DNA from: Planctomycetota bacterium
GTDB lineage: Bacteria; Planctomycetota; MHYJ01; WSZJ01; JACPWG01
Assembly: GCA_016197205.1 (NCBI GenBank)
Contig: JACPWG010000081.1
Location: 124,001-188,000, forward strand
DNA length: 64,000 bases
Reading direction: 5' to 3'
Shown: positions 41,111 through 50,722 of the stretch, in pieces
How the letters are laid out: every line of letters begins with the position of its first letter
Position numbering within the stretch: the stretch's first letter is position 1
The notes under the pieces: generated by a model
Seen by the model: only the letters and a program-made list of their open reading frames with translations
The model's database searches: none
What the model was told of the DNA's origin: nothing
Made by a program: the position numbers and the translations under genes

Positions 41111-42049
41111 ATGCAAGAAGAGTCCCCTCGCTCCCCGGGTCGCCTCGCCCGCTTCCAGATCGCGCTCACCCTCGCGGCGGCCGCGGTCATCCTCGTGGCG
41201 GCGTGGCGGACGTGGGGCGGACGCGCCGTCGACCAGGACCTGCGCACGCTCCGGTACGCCCCGGACTGGAAGGAGCGGGCGAATGCCGCGCTCCGGCTCG
41301 GCCGCGGCAAGCGGCGCGAGGCGGTTCCCGGCCTTTTCACGGCCCTCGCGGACAAATCCCTCCGCGTTAAAAAAAACTCTCTATGGGCGTTGAAGGAGCT
41401 GACCGGGCAGCCGTGGGGCCTCGAGGAGGACGAGTGCCGCGCGTGGTGGGAACGAAACCGCGCGGACTTTCTCGCCGGCCGTTCGACGCCCGACCTCCCG
41501 CGGCCCGCGCCGCCGCCCGCGCATGCCGGCGAGCCCTGGCTGCAGGTCCAGCTGGGGCTCGGCGCCCCGCCCTCCGCATCGCCGGAGGCGCCGAGGCCGT
41601 CGATCGTGGCGCGCGTAACGCTTCGCAATCGCACCCAAGCGCAGCTCACCCTCGCCACGCGCCCGGTCGAGGCGTACGACGCCCTCGAGTTCCTGCCGGG
41701 CGGACGCTTCGTCAGCGTCGCGGAGCCAGACGCGCCTCTCTCCTACGTGGAGGTGTCGGCCGAGGTGGTCGAGGCGGGCGGGCGAACCGTCGAGCTGCCC
41801 CAGAGCGCGAGCGCGGCCGGCCTCGCCCTCGCTCCGGGGGCCGAATTCGTGCTGGAGTTCGAGCTCCCCGTTCCGCAAGGCTGGACGCGGCTCCGCGCCC
41901 GCCTTCTCCCGGCGCTCGCGCTCCTCCAAAAGGGCGACGAGCTCGGCACCGAGCCGCTCGCCGCGCCCGCCATGGAGTGGCGTCCCCCAGCCCCACCCGC
42001 GCCCGTCCCTCCGGCGGATGGCGGCAGCGCCGCTCGTCGGCCCGGGTAG
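41111..42049 (+). CDS. Membrane-anchored protein with HEAT-like segment
   Basis: 312 residues from the ATG at 41111. A hydrophobic anchor (about 18-38) is followed by a HEAT-like piece (WKERANAALRLGRGKRREAVPGLFTALADKSLRVKKNSLWALKELTG when read as three helices; each part is short). A Pro/Ala-rich linker leads to a beta-rich C-terminal domain (VARVTLRNRTQAQLTLATRP) that could be immunoglobulin-like. No catalytic residues are seen. Its stop is 13 bp before the kinase start, so the two form an operon and may act together in sensing. Confidence 0.7.
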   Translation: MQEESPRSPGRLARFQIALTLAAAAVILVAAWRTWGGRAVDQDLRTLRYAPDWKERANAALRLGRGKRREAVPGLFTALADKSLRVKKNSLWALKELTGQPWGLEEDECRAWWERNRADFLAGRSTPDLPRPAPPPAHAGEPWLQVQLGLGAPPSASPEAPRPSIVARVTLRNRTQAQLTLATRPVEAYDALEFLPGGRFVSVAEPDAPLSYVEVSAEVVEAGGRTVELPQSASAAGLALAPGAEFVLEFELPVPQGWTRLRARLLPALALLQKGDELGTEPLAAPAMEWRPPAPPAPVPPADGGSAARRPG

Positions 42050-42062
42050 CTCGGAGACCTCG

Positions 42063-45000
42063 ATGGCCGACCCGCCGTTCGAAAGCGATCGCAGCCCACC
42101 GGAGACTCCGCGACCGGGGCCGCCCTTCCCCATGCCCACGCTGCCCGGCGCCGATGCGCCGACACAGGTCGACTCCCGACCGGACGCCCAACGGACCCTC
42201 CCGGCCGCGCCCGGACTGCCGGAGGCGGTGGCGGCGGCCGGCCTGCGGCCTGATGGCCGGTTCGGCCGGTATCGGGTGCTCTGCCCGATCGGGTCCGGCG
42301 GCATGGGAACGGTCTGGAAGGCCGAGGACACCGACCTCGGCCGCGTCGTCGCCCTCAAGCTCATCAAGGGGGACGAATTCCCGGACGCCGAAACGCTCGG
42401 CCGATTCCTGCGCGAGGCGCAGCTCGCGGCCCGTCTTCACCACCCCGGCATCGTCGCGGTCCACGAGGTCGGCGTCGCCGAGGGCCGCCACTACCTCACG
42501 ATGGATTGCGTCGAGGGGAGGACGCTCGACGCCTACCTGGTGGAGGGACGAACCGTGAGGGCCCTCGGGGCGAAGCGCGGAGCGGAGCGGCTGCGCGAAG
42601 AACTCGCCTGCCTCGCGGACGTCGCGGCGGCCGTGGGGTACGCGCATGCGGAAGGCGTCATCCATCGCGACCTCAAGCCCTCCAACGTGCTGCTCGACAA
42701 GGCCGGTCGCGCCTACGTGACGGACTTCGGCCTTGCGAAAGAAACGCCGGTCGCGGGCGGCGCCGCCGACTCGACGGCTGCGAAGCCGCTCTTGACACGC
42801 ACGGGCCGCACCCTTGGCACTCCGTCGTACATGAGTCCGGAGCAGGCGGACGGCGACCCGTCCCGGCTCGGCCCTCCGTGCGACGTATGGGCCCTTGGCG
42901 TCATCCTCTATCAAATCCTCACCGGCGCCCTGCCGTTCGAAGGGTCGGCGGACTACGCGACCCTTTCGGCGGTCGTCCTCAAGGACCCGATCCCGCCGCG
43001 TCGCCGGGACCGGTACGTGCCGGACGAGCTGGAGAAGATCTGTTTGAAGGCCCTCGAGAAGAAGCCCGAGCGACGGTATCCGACCGCGACCGGGTTCGGC
43101 GACGATTTGCGGCGGTGGCTCCGCGGCGACCCGGTCGAGGCCCGCCGGCCCACGCTCACCCACCTCGCCTGGCGTTGGGCCGCGCGGCGCAAAGCCCTCC
43201 TCGCCCCGCTCGCCCTCGCCGGCGCGCTGGTCGTCGTCGCGCTCGCGGGGTGGCGGTACGAGCGCTCTCGAGCGGACGCGCAGTCGGGGTCCCTCGTCGC
43301 GGAGCTCGCGGCCTCGGTCGAGCGACTCGAGGACGCCCTGCGGCGGACCCCGGTCCCGCGCGAGGCGGCGCGCCTCCTCGCCCGGCAGCCCATCGGTCTT
43401 CTGGACAAGCTGATCGCTTCCGAGCCTCGGTCCGGCGCGGCCTATGCCTGGCGCGGTCGCTTGAACGATCTGCTCGGCAACGAACGGGAGGCGGACGCGG
43501 ACTACGACCGGGGATGCGAGCTGTCGCCGGAGTCCACCCTCGTCTGGCTGCTGCGCGGCGTCCACCGATTGGACCGGTACGCGCGCTCCCGCGGGCTTCC
43601 GGCGGCCCTTCACCTCGGCACCCGGGTCGAGTTCGAGCGGCCGCGGCCGGAGACCGACCAGGAGCGGTCGCTCCGTGAAAAAGGGCTTGTCCATCTCGCC
43701 CGCGTGGAGCTGGCGGCGGCGGCCGACCGCTCGGCGAACCCCGCCGACGTGCGCGTGGCGCGGGCCATGACCGCCCTGCACTCGGGCGGGCCCGCGGGCT
43801 GCGAAGAGGCCCTTGGCCTGCTGGAAGGACTCGCGGGCCCGAAAGTTTCAGAGCTGCGGGCGCTGTCGCTCTATCACCTGGGACACTTCGACGCGGCCGT
43901 GGCGGCGTTCGACGAGGTCATCCGCGAGTGGCCGGAGGAGCCGGACATCTGGCTCCAGCGCGCCGACGCATGGATGGGGCTGGCGGCCGGCGGGTCGGCG
44001 GGAAAGGTCCCTCCGAGCGGCTGCTGCCGGCGTGCGATCGCGGACCTTGGCGAGGAGCTGCGGCGCCGCCCGGAGCACGGGCAGGCCCTCGTGCGTCGGG
44101 GCATGGCCTGGCACGCGCTGGGCGAGTTGGAGGCGGCGGGCGGCAAGTCGCCGGACGAGAGCTACGGGCGCGCGCTGCTCGACTACGACGCAGGGTTGAA
44201 GCGGGGCGGGGACCTCGATGGGGTCCTCAACAACCGGGGAAACGCGTGGGTGGCGCTGGCCGAGGCGCAGGCGGTGCGCGGTGAGGATCCCGCCGCGTCC
44301 CTTGCGAACGCGCTCGCGGACTTCGATCACGCGATCCGGGTGCGGCCGGACCTCGCGGTCGCGTACAGCAACCGATCGAACGTGCACCGGCACCTCGGCG
44401 AGCGGGAGGCCGCGCGCGGGCACGGGCCGCGGGAACACTATGCGCGCGCGCTCGCGGATGCCGAGGAGGCCGAGCGCCTCGCGCCGGACCGGGTGGTGGC
44501 GGCCGTTGGACATGGGAACGTCCTCCTGGCGATCGCCGGCTCCGAGTCGGAGGCGGGTGAGGATCCGCGCCCGACGTTGCGACGTGCGGTCGCCGCGTTC
44601 GAACGCGCGCTTCGCCTCGACGGCGAACTGGCGGCCGCCTACGTGAATCGCGGGAATGCACACCACGCGCTCGGCAAGGAGGAGGCTGCGCGCGGCGAGG
44701 ACCCTCGGCCGTCGTTCGGCCGCGCGCTCGAGGACTACACCGAGGGGATCCGACGGCTACCCGGGTCGGCCGCGGCCCACCTCAACCGTGGCCTGGTCTG
44801 GTGCCATCAGGCGGACGCGGAGGCCGCGCGCGGCGTGGATCCGGAGGCGTCGCTTCGGAGGTCGCTCGCCGATGGCGACGAGTCCCTGCGGTTGAATGCG
44901 CGCGATCCCGCCGCCTGGAGCAACCGCTGCCAGGTGCGCCACGCGCTGGCCCAGGTGGCGAAGGCGCACGGGGTCGATCCGGCGGCGGGCCTGCGGTCCG

Positions 45001-45500
45001 CGATCGCGGACGCGACCGAGGCGGTGCGGCTGAACCCGGAGCACGGCGCCGCGTACGTTCATCGTGCGATCGCGGAGGATGCGCTGGCCGTCTCGGAGGC
45101 GGAGCACGGCCGGGAGGCGCGGGGGGAGGGCTTTGCGCGCGCGATCGCGGACTACGGCGAGGCGCTGAAGCGCAACCCCGCGGACGGTGCCTCGTACAAC
45201 AACCGGGCTTCGGCCTGGCTGCATCTGGCGGAGCTGCGTTCGCAGGTGCGCGGCGGGGACTCGCGTGAAGCGTTTGCGCGTGCGGAGGCGGACGCGAAGG
45301 CCGCGGTGGAGCGGCATTGCCCGACGGCGCTCCTCATTCTTGGATGCGCGTATCGGCTGACCGGGCGCTACGAGGAGGCGATCGCCGCGTTCGAGGCGGC
45401 GGCGCGCGAGCTGCCGGCGCGTGCGGAGGAGGCCCGGCGGCAAATCGAGGCGACGCGTCGTCGGGCGGCGGGGGCGGGCGGGGGTGGCGGGGTGAGGTGA
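42063..45500 (+). CDS. Ser/Thr protein kinase with transmembrane segment and C-terminal TPR array
   Basis: 1145 residues from the ATG at 42063 (GGAG upstream). The Hanks-type kinase domain covers about 67-370: GSGGMGTVWKAED, VVALKLIK (K99), HRDLKPSN (201-208), DFGLAKE (220), GTPSYMSPEQADG and DVWALGVILYQ, so it should be active. One membrane segment (about 395-412, LAPLALAGALVVVALAG) is followed by about 700 residues of TPR-like repeats, which would lie outside the cytoplasm. The repeats share the phrase R(A/G)xDPRxSxxRAxxDxxE at irregular spacing. This kinase-TM-TPR layout is common in Planctomycetota, Myxococcota and Acidobacteriota. It could phosphorylate partners read by the nearby FHA protein. 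Confidence 0.9.
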   Translation: MADPPFESDRSPPETPRPGPPFPMPTLPGADAPTQVDSRPDAQRTLPAAPGLPEAVAAAGLRPDGRFGRYRVLCPIGSGGMGTVWKAEDTDLGRVVALKLIKGDEFPDAETLGRFLREAQLAARLHHPGIVAVHEVGVAEGRHYLTMDCVEGRTLDAYLVEGRTVRALGAKRGAERLREELACLADVAAAVGYAHAEGVIHRDLKPSNVLLDKAGRAYVTDFGLAKETPVAGGAADSTAAKPLLTRTGRTLGTPSYMSPEQADGDPSRLGPPCDVWALGVILYQILTGALPFEGSADYATLSAVVLKDPIPPRRRDRYVPDELEKICLKALEKKPERRYPTATGFGDDLRRWLRGDPVEARRPTLTHLAWRWAARRKALLAPLALAGALVVVALAGWRYERSRADAQSGSLVAELAASVERLEDALRRTPVPREAARLLARQPIGLLDKLIASEPRSGAAYAWRGRLNDLLGNEREADADYDRGCELSPESTLVWLLRGVHRLDRYARSRGLPAALHLGTRVEFERPRPETDQERSLREKGLVHLARVELAAAADRSANPADVRVARAMTALHSGGPAGCEEALGLLEGLAGPKVSELRALSLYHLGHFDAAVAAFDEVIREWPEEPDIWLQRADAWMGLAAGGSAGKVPPSGCCRRAIADLGEELRRRPEHGQALVRRGMAWHALGELEAAGGKSPDESYGRALLDYDAGLKRGGDLDGVLNNRGNAWVALAEAQAVRGEDPAASLANALADFDHAIRVRPDLAVAYSNRSNVHRHLGEREAARGHGPREHYARALADAEEAERLAPDRVVAAVGHGNVLLAIAGSESEAGEDPRPTLRRAVAAFERALRLDGELAAAYVNRGNAHHALGKEEAARGEDPRPSFGRALEDYTEGIRRLPGSAAAHLNRGLVWCHQADAEAARGVDPEASLRRSLADGDESLRLNARDPAAWSNRCQVRHALAQVAKAHGVDPAAGLRSAIADATEAVRLNPEHGAAYVHRAIAEDALAVSEAEHGREARGEGFARAIADYGEALKRNPADGASYNNRASAWLHLAELRSQVRGGDSREAFARAEADAKAAVERHCPTALLILGCAYRLTGRYEEAIAAFEAAARELPARAEEARRQIEATRRRAAGAGGGGGVR

Positions 45501-45652
45501 GGGGGCGGCGAGGCAACATAGCTTCGAACCCGGGGCAACAAGACGTGACGACTGTGCGGCGCTGAGAGGTCTTTTTTTACACAGAGGCGCAGAGACGCTG
45601 AGGACTTGTGATTTATGAGCGCGTCCTCACCACTTTGAATCCCTGCGGTGCG
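45501..45652. repeat. Short CACAGAGGCGCAGAGACGCTGAGG-type intergenic repeat (degenerate)
   Basis: The words ACAGAGGCGCAGAGACGCTG (about 45581-45600) recur in related or complementary form near 46262, 46310, 50040 and 59260. They are short and diverged. No gene lies in this gap. Confidence 0.5.
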
Positions 45653-46168
45653 CTATTCTATTGTGGTCTTGGGTGGCTTTTTGCCGAACCGTCGGCGGAC
45701 GGTGCGCCAGGCCCAGGCAGCCGGGAGAATGCCCGACAGGCTGGCGAGGAGGCTGTAGGTTGTCCAGCCGAACCACCATTCCTCGGCCGTGAAGGACTTT
45801 CCCGTGATCGACTCGCAGTGGGAGTGGTGTTGGGCGCCGAAGCCGATCCAGGAGTCGTCCAGACCCTGCAGGAGCCCGCGAGCCTTCTCCAGCGCCGCGT
45901 GCGCCTCCCCCGACGCCGTAGGCAGGTCGCCCGTCGTGCGCAGGGCGCCGTAGATTTCCGTCGCCTCATCGAGACGTACATGGGCGCGGGAGATCCTCCC
46001 CCTCTCCGAGACCACCACGCGGGCCGACTTGGGGGCCTCGGAAAGCACCCATTCATCGCGCGCGTACGAGCTGCGCACCCACATCCCCGTTGCCGCCAGG
46101 CACACCAGCAGCGAGGGGATGGCGAAGACCGCAAGGACCGCTGTCTTTGTGTTTCCGGCCGAATTCAT
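45653..46168 (-). CDS. Hypothetical two-pass membrane protein
   Basis: 171 residues from the ATG at 46166-46168. It starts MNSAGNTKTAVLAVFAIPSL, so the first hydrophobic segment is at about 10-30. A soluble helical part follows (about 35-120), then a second segment (about 133-150, TTYSLLASLSGILPAAWAW) and a basic tail RRRFGKKPPK. No motif is recognised. It is a single gene between repeat-containing gaps. Confidence 0.6.
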   Translation of the reverse strand: MNSAGNTKTAVLAVFAIPSLLVCLAATGMWVRSSYARDEWVLSEAPKSARVVVSERGRISRAHVRLDEATEIYGALRTTGDLPTASGEAHAALEKARGLLQGLDDSWIGFGAQHHSHCESITGKSFTAEEWWFGWTTYSLLASLSGILPAAWAWRTVRRRFGKKPPKTTIE

Positions 46169-46507
46169 TTCCCGATGCCTCACCGATCCAGGAGGGACTT
46201 TGGTTGAACCCCTCGGTTCCAAGGGCGCGGAGCGGGGCCTCTGGCGCCGAGGGTCTGATTCTACCGCGGAGGCGCGGACACGCTGAGGATTTTCGATCGA
46301 TGAACGGTCCTCTGCGCCTCTGCGTTTCGTGAACCCTCCCTCACCGCTCCTGACCTTTCGCATTCGCGGAATGCCTTGAGCCCCAGAGCTCCCCTTGCCC
46401 CCCGCATTCCCACCCCCCCCTCCTGCCCGCCCCCTTCACAGCCCGCCCGATTCCCCGGCGACCCTGCCGAAAAGGTCGTCGCGCTTCCTGCGGTTCCTCC
46501 TTCGCCC

Positions 46508-46551
46508 TTGACCAAGGAGCCGTCATACTGTATTATATGCATTAGTACAGT
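46508..46551 (+). promoter_or_regulatory. Sigma-70-type promoter with overlapping palindromic operator
   Basis: TTGACC (46508-46513), 17 bp, then TATTAT (46531-46536) form a good -35/-10 pair. The dyad ACTGTA...TACAGT (46527-46551, centre 46539) overlaps the -10 box. The site lies 59 bp upstream of the GntR gene and suits repression by that regulator, as in YtrA-type operons. Confidence 0.75.
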
Positions 46552-46609
46552 TGTGACCGCGCTGCCCCGGGCGCCCGGGGGAGAGGCGACACACGGTCGA
46601 GGAGCGTGC

Positions 46610-47023
46610 ATGCTCGAGCTGCGCATCGTCACGGGGAGCAACGTACCGCTCTACCAGCAGATCGTGGACCAGGTCCGCTGGGGCGTGGCGAGCGGCGCAC
46701 ACCCGGTCGGGACGCCCCTCCCGAGCGTGCGAGCGCTCGCCGAGCAGCTCGTGATCAATCCGAACACCGTCGCTCGCGCCTACGCCGACCTGGTGCGCGA
46801 GGGCGTGGTCGAGACCCGCGCCGGGAAAGGCTGCTTCGTCGCCGAGCCGCGCAAGGTTTATGCCGACGAGGAGCGCGAGCGGCGGCTGGACGCGGCCCTG
46901 GAGAGCTTTCTGAGCGAAGCGCTCTCCTTGGGGTATCGAGGGGCCGCGATCCGCTCCGCGGTGGAGCAGCGGCTTGCCCGCCTCGAGTCCCAGGGGGGAA
47001 CGAGAAAGAGGGAACGACGATGA
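46610..47023 (+). CDS. GntR-family (YtrA-like) transcriptional regulator
   Basis: 137 residues from the ATG at 46610 with GGAG upstream. The winged-helix domain is clear: VPLYQQIVDQVRWGVASGAH, LPSVRALAEQLVINPNTVAR, AYADLVREGVVETRAGKG. Only a short helical C-terminus follows, as in the YtrA subfamily, which represses adjoining ABC transporter genes. The stop overlaps the start of the ABC ATPase gene (ATGA). A palindrome across the promoter is its likely binding site, so the operon is probably autorepressed. Confidence 0.9.
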   Translation: MLELRIVTGSNVPLYQQIVDQVRWGVASGAHPVGTPLPSVRALAEQLVINPNTVARAYADLVREGVVETRAGKGCFVAEPRKVYADEERERRLDAALESFLSEALSLGYRGAAIRSAVEQRLARLESQGGTRKRERR

Positions 47024-47958
47024 GCCAGACGAACGCCCCCGAGGCGATACGGACGGATGGGCTGACTCGCTATTTCGGGAGCGAGGCCGTCGTGAAGGAC
47101 CTGACGCTTGCGGTCCCCCGCGGCAGCGTCTTCGGCTTGCTGGGTCGGAACGGGTCGGGCAAGACGACGACGATCCGGCTCTTGCTCGGGCTGCTCGCGC
47201 CGACCCGCGGCTCGGCCGTCGTGCTGGGAAGCCCGTGCACGAATCTCTCCCCGGAGACGCGGGCTCGCATCGGGTACCTCGCAGAAGGTCATCCGGTGTT
47301 CGGCTGGATGCGGGTCGCGGCATTCGGCAGGTTCCAAGCGGGCTTCTACCCGACCTGGAACGAAGACGTTTTTCAGGGCGTCCTTCGGTTCTTCCAGATC
47401 GATGCGCGCAGACGGGGACGCGATCTGTCACGCGGGGAGCGTGCGGGCCTTTGCCTGGCGGCGACGCTCGCGCCGGACCCGGAGCTCCTGGTCCTGGACG
47501 ACCCGGCGATCGGGCTGGATCCGGTGGCGCGGCGCGGGCTGCTCGAGGCCCTGCTCTACGTCACGCGTCGGGAGGGGCGGACCGTGCTCTTCTCCTCGCA
47601 TGTCCTCGCCGACGTGGAACGCGTGGCCGACCGGGTCGCGGTGCTTGACCGGGGCGTGCTGCGCGCCTGTTGCACGGTCGACGCCTTCCGCGAACGCGTG
47701 CGCCGCGTCGTGTTGCGCTTCTCCGGCGCGCCGCCGACGTTGCCCGAGATCCCGGGCCTCCTGAGCCGATGGATTACGGACGGCGAGCTCCGGCTCACCA
47801 TCGCCAACTACGACGCCGCCGTGCAGCGCATCCTCGAGGGGCTGCCGCTCGAGCGCATGACCGCGGAGCCGCTCGGGCTCGAGGAGGCGTTCCTCGATTA
47901 CGTCGGCGATCGGGGAGAACGCACGTTTTTCCTGCAGGGACGGAGGGCCGAGGCATGA
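47020..47958 (+). CDS. ABC transporter ATP-binding subunit
   Basis: 312 residues. Walker A GRNGSGKTTT, a signature region written LSRGERAGLC (so the LSGGQ loop is divergent), Walker B LLVLDDPAIGLDP and the switch histidine in FSSHVLADVE are present. A C-terminal domain (about 220-312) follows, as in exporters of the YtrB/NatA kind. It is translationally coupled on both sides (ATGA overlaps) to the GntR gene and the permease gene. It probably energises export of an antibiotic, lipid or peptide; the substrate is unknown. Confidence 0.9.
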   Translation: MSQTNAPEAIRTDGLTRYFGSEAVVKDLTLAVPRGSVFGLLGRNGSGKTTTIRLLLGLLAPTRGSAVVLGSPCTNLSPETRARIGYLAEGHPVFGWMRVAAFGRFQAGFYPTWNEDVFQGVLRFFQIDARRRGRDLSRGERAGLCLAATLAPDPELLVLDDPAIGLDPVARRGLLEALLYVTRREGRTVLFSSHVLADVERVADRVAVLDRGVLRACCTVDAFRERVRRVVLRFSGAPPTLPEIPGLLSRWITDGELRLTIANYDAAVQRILEGLPLERMTAEPLGLEEAFLDYVGDRGERTFFLQGRRAEA

Positions 47959-49937
47959 GAGCGATCGCCTGGAAGGAGCTTCGGGAACACCTGCGCTGGG
48001 CGCTGCTCGGCTTGCTGGCCAACGGTCTTGGCCTGCTGGTGGGGCTCTGGCCCGGCAGGGTCCCTTGGAGCTATTTCCGGTCTGAGTCCCTCCTCTCCGA
48101 GCGTTTCCTTGCCCTGACGACGTCGCAGTTCGCGGTCTGGGGGGGGATCCTGGGGTTCCTCCTCGTGCTGCGTGACCATTCCGGAGACCGTTGGTCGTTC
48201 CTCCTATTTCGTCCGATCCGCCCCGGGACGATTTTTCAGGGAAAGGTGCTGGCTGCGGCGGCGCTCTACTTCCCATCGACCCTGGTGCCCCTCTTCCTCG
48301 CCGCGGGCTGGGCCGCGACGCCGGGGCACCTTGCGGCCCCCTTCGACTGGCGGATGAGCCTTGCCGGGCTGGCGGACGCGCTGACCGGGTTCGTTTTCTG
48401 CCTCGCGGCGATGCTGACCGGGCTGCGTCAGGCGCGCTGGTACGCGACTCGCGCGATCGGCCTCGTGGTCGCCGTCCTCTGCGCGGCGCTGGTCCAGGAG
48501 GTTCGGGAGTTCGGCGAGGCGCTCGCCGCCATCTTGGTCTCCGCGGCGCTGCTCTACGGCGCCGCATGGGAGGCCTTTCTCGCTCGGGCGGGCGCGGCCA
48601 GGCGACCGTTGCCCCTTCGGTTCGCGCTCGTGGCCGTGCTTTTCACCGGTCTGGCCGCGCTGGCGGAACCGGCGATCGAGCTTCTCGCGCTCCTCCCGGC
48701 CCCGAAGCGCCAAACCTATTCCATTTACGCGCTGACCCCGCAGGGCGAAGTCTGCGTGATTCGCTACGACCATGCCGACTACCCCCCAAAGCTGATCTCC
48801 GCCGAGAGTCTCGAGGGGAGACCCCTCGAGTTGGGGACCGATCGGCTGTCGTTTTGGGAAAAAATCGTCCGAGGGATCTACCTCGACTTCGAACCCGGCA
48901 CCCGTTGGGCGGACCGGTATCGTGACGCGGACCGGTTCTTCACGCGCGTAGGGAAGTGGAGCACGCTCGAGGACGGTTTCTACCGGTTCGGCGCGCGCAC
49001 CGTCGAGCTGTACGACCGCAAGGACAAGCGACTGCTCGCAATCGCGGGCCCCCAGGGCTTTGCGCTTCCGGAGCACGAGGGCCCGCCCTTCCCGGGCGAA
49101 TTGCTCCTCTCGGTTCCGAATGGCCCGTCCTTTCTCGTCTTTGCGGACGCGGCGTATGGCATCGACGAGGCGTCGCGTCGGCTGACCCCTCATCGGATGC
49201 GGGAGCCTCTGGTCAATGCCGTGTGGGAAGGAAACAGCCAGGGGGAGGGCCTGATTGCGGCCTGCTCGCGGCGAGAGCTCTTCCTTCTGCGCCGCGACGG
49301 TCGGGTCCTCCTGTCCTCTCCCCTCCGTTTCACGGCTCCGGACTACGACCGCGTCGAGTGTTCCATGCTCCCAACGGGCGATCGCTTCTTCGTATGGTAC
49401 TTCCCGAGCTCTTCGACGACCGCCCCTGTACCCGGGAAATCCGTCCGACTCCAGCTCCAGGAAGTCACCGCGCACGGCGAGGTTGTCCGAACCTACGCCC
49501 TCCCGGTGAAGCGGCCCGCGCTCGTCCAGGAGCCCCTCTCCCCGCTGGCCGCGCTGGCGGCTTTGACGCCGCCCCCGCTCTGCCTGGCGAACGCGATCGG
49601 GAGGGGCCTGCCGGCGGACCATCCCCTCGCGGCGTGCGCCCCTCTCTCGCTCGTCTCGGCGGCGGTGTTCGCCGTCCTCGCCTTCTGGGTGTGCCGGAGA
49701 TTCGCCTTCCGGCCGTCGATGTGCCGGGGCTGGGCCGGTGCGGTGTTCGCACTGGGGCCGCTCGGCCTCCTGGCGATGCTCGCGGCGCACGAGTGGCCTG
49801 CGCGGCTCCCGTGCTTTCGCTGTGCCCGCCGGCGCGTGGTGTCGCGCGACACCTGCGAGCACTGCGGGGCGGGCCTGGCGCCCGTCGCGCCGGACGGGAC
49901 GGAAATCTTCGACGTCGAACACCAGGGCACGAAGTAA
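47955..49937 (+). CDS. ABC-2-type permease with large soluble insert and C-terminal zinc ribbon
   Basis: 660 residues. It begins with MRAIAWKELREHLRWALLGL, typical of ABC-2 permeases. There are about six membrane segments in the first 245 residues. Next comes a soluble region of about 300 residues (about 250-540) that looks beta-propeller-like (short strands such as GDRFFVWYF and REPLVNAVWEGNSQG). Membrane segments return at about 560-620. A zinc ribbon CFRCARR...CEHCG ends the protein. The extra domain and ribbon are unusual for this family. The ribbon would be cytoplasmic if the topology count is right. Confidence 0.78.
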   Translation: MRAIAWKELREHLRWALLGLLANGLGLLVGLWPGRVPWSYFRSESLLSERFLALTTSQFAVWGGILGFLLVLRDHSGDRWSFLLFRPIRPGTIFQGKVLAAAALYFPSTLVPLFLAAGWAATPGHLAAPFDWRMSLAGLADALTGFVFCLAAMLTGLRQARWYATRAIGLVVAVLCAALVQEVREFGEALAAILVSAALLYGAAWEAFLARAGAARRPLPLRFALVAVLFTGLAALAEPAIELLALLPAPKRQTYSIYALTPQGEVCVIRYDHADYPPKLISAESLEGRPLELGTDRLSFWEKIVRGIYLDFEPGTRWADRYRDADRFFTRVGKWSTLEDGFYRFGARTVELYDRKDKRLLAIAGPQGFALPEHEGPPFPGELLLSVPNGPSFLVFADAAYGIDEASRRLTPHRMREPLVNAVWEGNSQGEGLIAACSRRELFLLRRDGRVLLSSPLRFTAPDYDRVECSMLPTGDRFFVWYFPSSSTTAPVPGKSVRLQLQEVTAHGEVVRTYALPVKRPALVQEPLSPLAALAALTPPPLCLANAIGRGLPADHPLAACAPLSLVSAAVFAVLAFWVCRRFAFRPSMCRGWAGAVFALGPLGLLAMLAAHEWPARLPCFRCARRRVVSRDTCEHCGAGLAPVAPDGTEIFDVEHQGTK

Positions 49938-50167
49938 GGTCATCTGAAGAGAGGCCCCTCTCTTCGCTCTCCGAGGCAACTGTCCCTACCGAATTCTTTT
50001 TTTGCACAGCGGCTCTGACCCTGTTCAATCCACGAACCCTCCTCTGCGTCTCCGCGCCTCTGTGTTTCGTCAAGCCCTCCTCACCGCTCCCGGCCCCTCA
50101 AGTGCGCTCAAGCATTGGAGCGTCGGACCCATCTCCTCGCAGCCGTCGCGCCCGCCCGCCCGTCCCC
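49938..50167. repeat. Intergenic CTCTGCGTCTCCGCGCCTCTG-type repeat (degenerate)
   Basis: The stretch 50030-50090 resembles 46300-46350 (AACCCTCC, CTCTGCG, CGCCTCTG, TTTCGT, CCCTCC, TCACCGCTCC in the same order). It separates convergent genes and shows no coding potential. Confidence 0.5.
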
Positions 50168-50722
50168 TCACGGCCGGCTCTCCGCGCCGCCCCGCAGCGA
50201 GAGCATCCGCCGCACCGCCGCGATCTGGCCCTTGTGCGCCGCCTCGTGGTCGAGGAGGTGGTAGAGGATCCAGCGTACGGTGAATACCTTACGCACGCCC
50301 TGTCCATCTCCCTCCACCTCGTACACGCGCTGCGCATCGAGCTCCGTCGCAGCAAACGGCGCCAGCCGGCGCTTCGTTTCCGCCCGGGCGTAGTCGAGAA
50401 GCGCCAGGAGCTCCGCCGGCGGTCGCGTGCCGACGTCCGCCAGGGGCGGGCCTTCCCGCAAAAGCGCGGGCGTCTCCGGCGGCCGTTCCCGCAGCCCGCA
50501 CACGTCGATGAGGATCCACTCCAATTCGACGTAGGCGATGTGTCGAAGCAGCCGCCCGATCGAGTTCCCGGCCGCCGGCGGCACCCACGCCAGCTCTTCC
50601 GCCGACAAGCCCTCCAGCCCCTCCTTCGTCTGCCGCCGGCAGTCGTCCAGCGCGGCGACCCAGGCGCCGATTTCCCCGGCGAAGCCCCGGTCCGGCTCCA
50701 GCAACCGCTTGAATTCCTTCAT
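50168..50722 (-). CDS. DinB-family protein
   Basis: 184 residues of the DinB/YfiT four-helix fold. Candidate metal-binding histidines occur in GRLLRHIAYVELEWI (H near 61) and HLLDHEAAHKGQI (near 155-163), which is the usual pattern for these nickel- or zinc-binding proteins. Members act as thiol transferases or have unknown roles in stress. The ATG overlaps the stop of the RND transporter gene (ATGA), so it is cotranscribed with it. Confidence 0.82.
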   Translation of the reverse strand: MKEFKRLLEPDRGFAGEIGAWVAALDDCRRQTKEGLEGLSAEELAWVPPAAGNSIGRLLRHIAYVELEWILIDVCGLRERPPETPALLREGPPLADVGTRPPAELLALLDYARAETKRRLAPFAATELDAQRVYEVEGDGQGVRKVFTVRWILYHLLDHEAAHKGQIAAVRRMLSLRGGAESRP

